Assembly: GCA_021779235.1 (NCBI GenBank)
Contig: JAJYBA010000013.1
Location: forward strand, 1-18,009
Direction of reading: 5' to 3'
Source of the DNA: Bacillota bacterium
GTDB lineage: Bacteria; Bacillota; Clostridia; Clostridiales; Clostridiaceae
DNA: 18,009 nucleotides
This document shows positions 1 through 6,069 of this stretch, piece by piece. The position numbers and the translations under genes are program-made. The first letter of the stretch is position 1. Every line of letters starts with the position of its first letter. The notes below the pieces were generated by a model, which ran no database searches, was not told the origin of the DNA, and saw only the letters and a program-made list of their open reading frames with translations.

Positions 1-1
1 T

Positions 2-2215
2 ATAGTATTTCATAATGAAGAAAATGGGTATATAATTGCCCATTTGAATGATAATAAAGAAAAAACAACTGTTGTAGGGGTTGTGCCATACATAAGTGAA
101 GGTCAGAATTTAAAATTAAGCGGTGAATGGGTTAATCATCCTCAATTTGGAAAGCAATTTAGAATAAGCTACTGTGAGGAAGTGATTCCTAGCTCTATTA
201 CAGGTATAGAAAAATATTTGGCTTCGGGAGTTATTCAAGGAATTGGTCCAATAACTGCTAAAAAAATTGTACAGCACTTTGGTGAAAATACCATGAATGT
301 ACTGGATAATGAAATTGAAAGATTAAAGGAGATTGATGGCGTAGGACAAAAGAAGATACAATTAATTTGTGAATCTTATTCTAAGCAGCGAGAAGTCAAA
401 AATATAATGATATTTCTTCAAACATATGGAGTAACGCCCAATCAATGTGTGAAAATATACAAAAGGTATGGGGGAGAGTCTATAAATGTAGTAAAAGAGA
501 ATCCCTATGTCTTGACTGAAACCATTGCTGGTATAGGTTTTAAGGTTGCTGATAAAATAGCGAGAAGTTTAGGTGTTGACAATGAATCGCCTTTTAGAAT
601 ACAAAGTGGAATTAATTATGTGGTTAATGAATTTTGTGCTCTTGGAAATACTTATATGCCACTAGAAAAATTGCATAAGGAAGCTAAAAGTATTCTTGGA
701 GTTTCCGATGAAGAAATTGAAAAGAATGTTTATGATAATGTATTACAAGGAAAATTGAAGGTAGAAAATATTGATGAAGAAAAATGTGTTTTCACTATAC
801 CTTTTTATTATTGTGAATTAGGTATTACTAAAAAAGTCATAACTTTATCTGTAGCGAAGTATGATGAACTAGAAATAGACATAGAAGAGGAAATTAAGAA
901 GTTTGAAAAAGAAAAAAATATACAATTTGCAACGTCTCAAAAGGCTGCTATTTGTGGTGCTATAGAGCATAGCATTGAGGTTATAACTGGAGGCCCTGGT
1001 ACAGGAAAAACTACTATAATCAACTGTATTACAGAGGTGTTTGAAGAAGCAGGGATGAAAGTATACATGGCGGCTCCCACAGGACGCGCCGCTAAAAGAA
1101 TGACGGAAGCTACCGGTAGAGAAGCGAAAACCATCCATAGATTATTGGAGCTTGGAGTGGGAGAAGAAGACGGGTCACAGTTTTTTAGAGGTGAAGAATC
1201 ACCTTTAGATTGTGATGTACTCATTATTGATGAAGCTTCTATGATAGATATAATGCTTATGAACAGTTTATTAAAAGCTATCAGTATAGGAACTAGACTT
1301 ATAATTGTTGGTGACGTTGACCAATTGCCATCTGTAGGACCAGGGAATGTACTAAGAGATATTATTGATAGTAAATGTGTTAGAGTAGTTAAGCTTAAAG
1401 AAATTTTTAGGCAAGCTCAAGAAAGTATGATTATTGTGAATGCACATAAGATCAACAATGGTGAGATGCCTATTTTAAATAAAAAGGATAAAGACTTTTA
1501 CTTTATTGAAAATAATGAGCCAGAGAAAATTTTAGATAGTATAATTACTTTAATTAATACTAGGCTACCGAAGTTTAATAAAGACTGGGATAAAATGAAG
1601 CATATTCAAATACTCTCACCAATGAGAAAAGGAATATTGGGTATAGAAAACCTAAATGAAAAGCTTCAGGAAATATTGAACCCTAAATCTAAATATAAAA
1701 AAGAAAAGCAATATAGGAATACTATATTTAGAGTAGGGGACAAGGTTATGCAAATTAAAAATAATTATTCTATAAAGTGGAATAAAGTCAATGCAAAGTC
1801 TGAAGAAGGTGGCGTTGGGATTTTTAATGGCGACGTAGGGTATGTTGAAGATATTGATGAAGACAATGAAAATGTTATAGTAGTTTTTGATGATGATAAG
1901 CGTGTAGAATATGAAGGTGTGTATCTAGATGAACTAACTTTAGCGTATGCTATTACTATACATAAAAGTCAAGGTAGTGAGTTTCAAGTTGTAATTATGC
2001 CTATGTTTATGGGACCGCCACTTTTAATGAACAGGAATTTGCTTTATACAGGGATAACTAGAGCGAAGAATATGGTTGTTTTAGTTGGCGGTATAAAAGC
2101 CATCAATTTTATGAAAGACAATAATAGAAGTTTTGAAAGATATTCTGCACTAAGCTTTCGAATAAGACAAATAGTAGATACAAATCTCACCAATGATGAA
2201 AATCAACTTAATTAA
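2..2215 (+). CDS. recD2: RecD2-type ATP-dependent 5'-3' DNA helicase, 5' end outside window
   Basis: Superfamily 1B helicase of the RecD2/YrrC family, which acts in DNA repair and replication-fork processing without RecBC. The frame is open from base 2, and the residues before the TTG at 44 (HNEENGYIIAHL) match the conserved RecD2 N-terminus, so the true start is a few codons upstream of the window and the TTG is not the start. Helix-hairpin-helix segments are visible (GVIQGIGPITAKKI, then EIDGVGQKKI). They are followed by Walker A GGPGTGKTT at 989-1015, Walker B LIIDEASM near 1220-1243, the late helicase motif ITIHKSQGSEF near 1952-1984, and TGITRAKN near 2050-2073. About 737 residues are visible, close to the usual 740-800. 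The next gene begins 36 bases after the stop codon, so co-transcription with the competence-like genes is likely. Confidence 0.95.
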   Translation: MVFHNEENGYIIAHLNDNKEKTTVVGVVPYISEGQNLKLSGEWVNHPQFGKQFRISYCEEVIPSSITGIEKYLASGVIQGIGPITAKKIVQHFGENTMNVLDNEIERLKEIDGVGQKKIQLICESYSKQREVKNIMIFLQTYGVTPNQCVKIYKRYGGESINVVKENPYVLTETIAGIGFKVADKIARSLGVDNESPFRIQSGINYVVNEFCALGNTYMPLEKLHKEAKSILGVSDEEIEKNVYDNVLQGKLKVENIDEEKCVFTIPFYYCELGITKKVITLSVAKYDELEIDIEEEIKKFEKEKNIQFATSQKAAICGAIEHSIEVITGGPGTGKTTIINCITEVFEEAGMKVYMAAPTGRAAKRMTEATGREAKTIHRLLELGVGEEDGSQFFRGEESPLDCDVLIIDEASMIDIMLMNSLLKAISIGTRLIIVGDVDQLPSVGPGNVLRDIIDSKCVRVVKLKEIFRQAQESMIIVNAHKINNGEMPILNKKDKDFYFIENNEPEKILDSIITLINTRLPKFNKDWDKMKHIQILSPMRKGILGIENLNEKLQEILNPKSKYKKEKQYRNTIFRVGDKVMQIKNNYSIKWNKVNAKSEEGGVGIFNGDVGYVEDIDEDNENVIVVFDDDKRVEYEGVYLDELTLAYAITIHKSQGSEFQVVIMPMFMGPPLLMNRNLLYTGITRAKNMVVLVGGIKAINFMKDNNRSFERYSALSFRIRQIVDTNLTNDENQLN

Positions 2216-2251
2216 ATTAAAACAAATCTTTAACTATAAAGGAGATACCCT

Positions 2252-3280
2252 ATGTTTTTCTACGCGAATTTAAACCTTAGTAAGGAAAAAGATGAAATTA
2301 GCAAAGAAATTTTAAGATGTTCTTTAAATGGCAAAAGAAGAATTGATGTTGTATCTGTATTTTACAATTCTTCTGATTTATTGTTAGAAACTATAACTGT
2401 ATATGCTAACGAAAAGAAAAGTATATTATATATAACTAATGAAGATGAACGCAGTATTGATATTGTTTACTTTATAAATAAATTTAGTAATTTAGGTCAA
2501 TACGTATATTCACCTGAAACAAATTATAACAGTGTGAATGAGTATTTACATATATGCAATCATGAAAATGCGCTAAAACTTCAAGATAAGTTTGATTTAG
2601 TTATTTATAATGATATTAGGAGTTTTCCTAAATACAACAAGCAACAGATAAAGAAAGTATTGTTGAAGATGTGTAAAACAGAGGGCATAGCTATAGCTTA
2701 TTCCGTAGAGAATGTTTTAAATGAGGGTACCACAATTATGTTTCCGTTAAAAGATAATAAAATTCCAATTATAGAGCCTAGAATAATAACTACAAGAATA
2801 AATCTTAGTATGGATATACCTTTGGTAATTTATGAATATTTAAAGTGGTCAATTATATCTAATCGAAAGGTAATAATTTTTGCACCAGAAGAGCAAAAGG
2901 CTACAGCTGTATTTGAGTATTTAAGTAATTTCAAGGAAAGGTTAAGTGAAAATATATTTTTATTTATTAGCAAGAAAAGCGATACTGATATTTTGGTCAA
3001 GTTTATGAATAAAGACAAGGGAATAATAGTCACTAATGACTTTGAAGAAAGTTATCTAGAATTCCATGCGGTTGATGTTATGGTTTACTTTGCTGATAAT
3101 ATTAAATTTAATCATAAACAGCTATTATATTTATCAAGTAAGGTTGGAAGGTATGAAAATACACAAAGGGGAGAGGCTATATTTTTAGCTAATGCTGAAA
3201 CTGTGCAAATGGATAAAGCTAAAAGTATGGCTAGGAAATTTAATAAGAAAGCGTGGGAAAAAGGATTATTAAATATATAA
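2252..3280 (+). CDS. ComFA-like protein lacking ATPase motifs (degenerate helicase)
   Basis: A 342-residue protein with a good ribosome binding site (AAAGGAG at 2238-2244, 7 bases before ATG). Its position just before comFC, which it overlaps by 28 bases, is that of comFA, the DNA-import ATPase of the competence operon. The helicase outline is recognisable but the catalytic residues are not. FDLVIYNDIRSFP (residues 114-126) sits where ComFA has a Walker B of the type DEVDAFP. GIIVTNDFEESYLEFHAVDVMV resembles the helicase segment before motif VI, and YLSSKVGR (293-300) resembles the motif VI core. No GxGKT/S Walker A exists anywhere; the expected place (residues ~30-45) reads DVVSVFYNSSDLLLE. 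It also lacks the N-terminal zinc-finger Cys pairs of ComFA. The reading frame is intact, so this looks like a maintained pseudo-ATPase and not a pseudogene. The family call rests on context and weak motif similarity. Confidence 0.62.
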   Translation: MFFYANLNLSKEKDEISKEILRCSLNGKRRIDVVSVFYNSSDLLLETITVYANEKKSILYITNEDERSIDIVYFINKFSNLGQYVYSPETNYNSVNEYLHICNHENALKLQDKFDLVIYNDIRSFPKYNKQQIKKVLLKMCKTEGIAIAYSVENVLNEGTTIMFPLKDNKIPIIEPRIITTRINLSMDIPLVIYEYLKWSIISNRKVIIFAPEEQKATAVFEYLSNFKERLSENIFLFISKKSDTDILVKFMNKDKGIIVTNDFEESYLEFHAVDVMVYFADNIKFNHKQLLYLSSKVGRYENTQRGEAIFLANAETVQMDKAKSMARKFNKKAWEKGLLNI

Positions 3281-3933
3281 AAAACATACTTTATTGTTTG
3301 GTTCAGCTCATATATTCTGGGGATGAGCACTGTGTAATCTGTAATGAATATAGCGAAGAAAGTGAACCGTTATGTACTAAATGCAGGGAGAAATTGAGGC
3401 GCTGCGAGGAGAGTTTTTATATCGGTACTAATGAAGAAAAATATCCCGTTAGGTCAGTGTTTTATTATTCTAATATTGTAAAAGAATTAATTATTAGACT
3501 TAAGTATAAAAATGATTTTATATGTGGGGAAATTCTAGCCAAGTACATGTTAGAATTTGTAAAAAATAGCAAACTGCAGTTTGACTTAATATCTTATGTA
3601 CCTATGACTAAAAGAGCTTTAAAAAATAGAGGGTATAATCAAAGTGAATTTTTAGCGAATAATTTATCGCGATTTTTAAATATTCCTGTAATTTGTACTT
3701 TAATTAAGATTAAGGAGACTAAGGATCAAATAGGTCTCAATGGTGAAGAACGGTGGAATAATATGGAGAAGTGCTTTGAGGTTCAAGAAAATAAATCTAT
3801 AAGAAATAAAAAAATTTTACTTATTGATGATGTTATAACCACAGGAGCCACGGCATTTCATTGTGCACACTGCTTAAAAGAAAAAGGAAAAAATGATGTT
3901 TATATATTGACTATAGCCAAAAGTAATGTATAA
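3253..3933 (+). CDS. comFC: ComFC family phosphoribosyltransferase-like competence protein
   Basis: A 226-residue protein of the ComF/GntX family, which in naturally competent bacteria helps single-stranded DNA enter the cytoplasm. The N-terminus carries a four-cysteine zinc ribbon (C27, C30, C41, C44). The C-terminal half is a type I phosphoribosyltransferase fold with the PRPP-binding loop ILLIDDVITTGAT at residues 188-200. The segment VPMTKRALKNRGYNQSE in the middle is typical of the family. The start is GTG at 3253, inside the upstream gene. The ribosome binding site is weak, so translation is probably coupled to that gene. The last codons contain the promoter of the downstream raiA RNA, and the stop codon TAA is part of its -10 box. 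Confidence 0.88.
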   Translation: MGKRIIKYIKNILYCLVQLIYSGDEHCVICNEYSEESEPLCTKCREKLRRCEESFYIGTNEEKYPVRSVFYYSNIVKELIIRLKYKNDFICGEILAKYMLEFVKNSKLQFDLISYVPMTKRALKNRGYNQSEFLANNLSRFLNIPVICTLIKIKETKDQIGLNGEERWNNMEKCFEVQENKSIRNKKILLIDDVITTGATAFHCAHCLKEKGKNDVYILTIAKSNV

Positions 3934-3934
3934 T
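3907..3934 (+). promoter_or_regulatory. Sigma-A promoter of the raiA RNA
   Basis: TTGACT at 3907-3912, a 16-base spacer, and a perfect TATAAT at 3929-3934. The predicted transcription start is about 3941, five bases before the closing stem of the RNA. The promoter lies inside the end of comFC and its -10 box overlaps the comFC stop codon. Confidence 0.85.
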
Positions 3935-3940
3935 ATTTAT

Positions 3941-4192
3941 TGTAGTAAGTTAGGTTTGTGGTTGAAAGTCGATGCCAGTCGCAGGCGAAACGATCCACGT
4001 AAGTTAAACAAAGTTTAGTGAGCATGGTGCGGCTTAGAGGTAAGTCCTGCCGTTTAATAGACGAGAGTGTAAGTAGTGAGAGGGTAATTCTGGGTAGCAA
4101 AAGCTCCAGCAGGCGAGTGTGGGGTCAAAGACCAGGTCAACTAACTTAATATATAAAAACTCCTAATATAATATTAGGAGTTTTTATTTTTT
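3941..4192 (+). ncRNA. raiA: raiA RNA motif, structured non-coding RNA
   Basis: A structured RNA of about 200 nt plus terminator, between comFC and hpf (raiA), the place where the raiA RNA motif is known to occur in Clostridia and relatives. Published work I recall links it to sporulation and aggregation in Clostridium acetobutylicum; its molecular mechanism is not settled. The sequence shows a perfect 8-bp closing stem (TAAGTTAG 3946-3953 with CTAACTTA 4141-4148). Internal hairpins include GTGG 3958-3961 with CCAC 3995-3998, TTAAAC/GTTTA around 4004-4016, and CGGC/GCCG around 4032-4055. Several G/A-rich unpaired segments follow. Base composition is much more GC-rich than the flanks, as expected for a folded RNA. 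It has its own promoter and terminator, so it is probably a separate transcript and not an hpf riboswitch. Identification is by context and structure, not by a covariance search. Confidence 0.85.
4155..4192 (+). terminator. Intrinsic terminator of the raiA RNA
   Basis: Perfect stem AAAAACTCCTAA (4155-4166) with TTAGGAGTTTTT (4174-4185), a 7-base loop, then a T-rich tract to 4192. It starts seven bases after the closing stem of the RNA. Confidence 0.92.
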
Positions 4193-4479
4193 GCGCATAA
4201 AAATATAAAATATGTATATACTTATTTGAGTATGTTTTTTTTAGCTCATGTAAATGAATTATATCATAAAAGGCACCTATAAACAATCAACAATGTACGT
4301 AAGTAAACAGGGTAGCAATAAGGAATATTAAGAGATTATAATTTAAATTGCTTTAATATTATGTAAATTCTGAATTTGGCGGTTGTTATTTAGTATTAAA
4401 AGTAATAGAATTGAAATAACAAATCTATATCAGGCTTATAAATAAAGTAGTATATAGATATTAGAAAGGGGTTGGAAGT
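4193..4479 (+). promoter_or_regulatory. hpf upstream region with raiA-like sequence patches
   Basis: A 287-base AT-rich gap with no open reading frame. The best -10 element is a perfect TATAAT at 4337-4342, but the -35 (TAGCAA at 4313-4318, 18-base spacer) is weak, so the hpf promoter is not firmly located. Two short segments repeat pieces of the raiA RNA in the same order: ACGTAAGTAAACA at 4297-4309 (RNA copy 3997-4010) and GGGTAGCAA at 4310-4318 (RNA copy 4092-4100). The hpf ribosome binding site AAAGGGG lies at about 4465-4471. Confidence 0.4.
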
Positions 4480-5013
4480 ATGAAAGTTAAAGTTATAGGA
4501 AAAAATATAGAGGTAACAGAAGCCTTAAAAAATATTATAGAGAAGAAAATATCTAGATTGGATAGGTATTTCAATCCAGAGGTGGAAGCTCAAACAACTT
4601 TAAGTGTTCAAAAGAATAGACATACTATAGAAGTTACAATTCCTTTTAATGGAGTTATTTTAAGATCAGAAGAACGAAATGATGATATGTATATTTCCAT
4701 AGATATTGTTGTTGATAAATTAGAAAGACAAATAAGAAAACAAAAAACTAGATTAGAAAAAAGAACTCATGTAACTTCTCTTAAATTTCAAGGTATACCA
4801 CAGTATAATAATAATGAAGAAGAGGATATGGATTCTAAAATAGTAAAGACGAAGAGATTTGCATTTAAACCTATGTCAGCGGAGGAAGCAGTACTTCAAA
4901 TGGAGTTAGTTGGTCATAGTTTTTACGTGTATATGAGTGATGATACTTCCGAGGTAAATGTAGTATATAAAAGAAAAGATGGGAACTATGGATTGATAGA
5001 GCCAGAATTTTAA
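4480..5013 (+). CDS. hpf: Long-form ribosome hibernation promoting factor
   Basis: A 177-residue protein that binds the 30S subunit and drives dimerisation of idle 70S ribosomes into 100S particles in stationary phase or stress. The N-terminal S30AE-type domain (about residues 1-100) starts MKVKVIGKNIEVTEALKN and includes the basic stretch LERQIRKQKTRLEKR. A short linker leads to the C-terminal dimerisation domain (about 120-177: IVKTKRFAFKPMSAEEAVLQ ... GLIEPEF) found only in the long form. Length is typical. The start ATG follows AAAGGGGTTGGAAGT. It is transcribed after the raiA RNA terminator and ends in a strong hairpin. Confidence 0.97.
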   Translation: MKVKVIGKNIEVTEALKNIIEKKISRLDRYFNPEVEAQTTLSVQKNRHTIEVTIPFNGVILRSEERNDDMYISIDIVVDKLERQIRKQKTRLEKRTHVTSLKFQGIPQYNNNEEEDMDSKIVKTKRFAFKPMSAEEAVLQMELVGHSFYVYMSDDTSEVNVVYKRKDGNYGLIEPEF

Positions 5014-5027
5014 GATCTTTTGAAATT

Positions 5028-5068
5028 AAAGGATTAAGGTAAATTTACATTTACTTTAATCCTTTTTT
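5028..5068 (+). terminator. Terminator of hpf, overlapping the end of the convergent gene
   Basis: A 16-bp stem (5028-5043 with 5050-5065, one G-T pair, 6-base loop) followed by T residues 5063-5068. The TAA stop codon of the minus-strand gene (5056-5058) lies inside the right arm. On the minus strand the hairpin is followed by fewer Ts, so it probably works best for hpf. Confidence 0.88.
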
Positions 5069-5829
5069 AATTTTAAAAAATAAGATAGCTTTTCAAAATC
5101 ACTTATTACGAGATCGGCATCATTTGGAGACTTAAGATATCCATCTAAGGAGGTTCTGTTATTTAGAATTAGAATAAGAGTACAGCCCATCCTTTGATAT
5201 TGCATATAATCATCTCTAAGAATATCTGTAAAAACTATAGTGTGTTTAGGAGAAATATTAAGTTCCTTAAATAAGAGTGCGGAATTATAAATAGGGGACA
5301 AGTCAGGTATAATTAATCTATCTCTATGATTAGTGGCTATTTGTCGTAAATTGCATTCTTTAAAGCAACTACTACAATTTAAGGACCTATTATAACTACA
5401 TAAATTAGAGGACATAACTATAGGAACTTTATGATTTTCTATGAATTCTAAATTTTCATTGGTTATATTTGTAGTTGATAACAAAATTGAACTAGGGGTT
5501 TTATGCTTAATTGGAATATTTAAAGAAAAAAAATCGCTAAAGTCCCATGAATTGAGAATGGGATAAATTGAAAAGTTTTTGTATAGGTCTTTGCAATATT
5601 GCAATAAAAGATAAGTAGGGGTAATTATATTGTTGAAATTTGATGATATACCATGATTAGATAATAAATCAAAAATTTCTTTTCTACTTATAGAACAATT
5701 ATGAGAAAAGTAATAGCAACAGCTCGGAGAATAATTATTTATGAATGTTTTTAAATTTTCATCAACTGTATTATTTATCAAAACTATTTCTTCTAAGTAA
5801 AAGATAAAAAAAGGTGAATCAGTAAACAA
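5056..5829 (-). CDS. HAD-IIA (NagD-like) fold protein without catalytic aspartates
   Basis: A 257-residue protein, TTG start supported by a GGAG ribosome binding site (5838-5841, 8 bases before the start). The order of elements follows HAD subfamily IIA phosphatases. FIFYLEEIVL (residues 8-17) sits where the nucleophile motif DxDGT belongs. FSHNCS (41-46) matches the usual LTNNS motif II. KEIFDLLSNHGI...IITP (50-70) matches the cap-domain entrance, and TDILRDDYMQYQRMG (201-215) matches motif IV GDxxxTDI. The two nucleophile-region Asp residues and the Gly are replaced (Y11, E13, E14), so phosphatase activity is unlikely, although acidic residues D202 and D207 of motif IV remain. A cysteine cluster (C144, C152, C155, C159) lies in the middle. 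The frame is intact, which suggests a binding or structural role. The assignment is by motif reading only and could be tested by structure prediction. Confidence 0.55.
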   Translation of the reverse strand: MFTDSPFFIFYLEEIVLINNTVDENLKTFINNYSPSCCYYFSHNCSISRKEIFDLLSNHGISSNFNNIITPTYLLLQYCKDLYKNFSIYPILNSWDFSDFFSLNIPIKHKTPSSILLSTTNITNENLEFIENHKVPIVMSSNLCSYNRSLNCSSCFKECNLRQIATNHRDRLIIPDLSPIYNSALLFKELNISPKHTIVFTDILRDDYMQYQRMGCTLILILNNRTSLDGYLKSPNDADLVISDFEKLSYFLKLKKD

Positions 5830-5989
5830 TTATATCACTCCATATTTTATATTTTATAAAAATTTATTATTAGGTAAACTATACTACAATAATGGTGTAA
5901 TGTAATTATACATAAAACTTATATTCTACACAATATGACAATAGAAAATTATTCATAAAGAGTTTACAAAATTTATCAAATCATATAAG

Positions 5990-6018
5990 TTGTATAGCAA
6001 CAAGTTAAGTGGTATAAT
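5990..6018 (+). promoter_or_regulatory. Sigma-A promoter of secA
   Basis: TTGTAT at 5990-5995, a 17-base spacer, and a perfect TATAAT at 6013-6018. Transcription would start near 6025, leaving a leader of about 45 bases. Confidence 0.75.
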
Positions 6019-6069
6019 TTAAAAGTGTATATTTGGGAAGTATTAAAATGAATAGCGAGGATGAAAAAT

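Noticed and set aside
44..46. TTG as start of the RecD2 gene
   Set aside because: The frame is open to base 2 and the upstream residues match the conserved RecD2 N-terminus, so the gene begins before the window.
3900..4100. Minus-strand open frame across the comFC end and the RNA
   Set aside because: Runs antisense through the structured raiA RNA; no ribosome binding site and no recognisable product.
6061..6063. ATG at 6061 as secA start
   Set aside because: It directly abuts the ribosome binding site GCGAGG; ATG 6070 has proper spacing and the normal SecA N-terminus.
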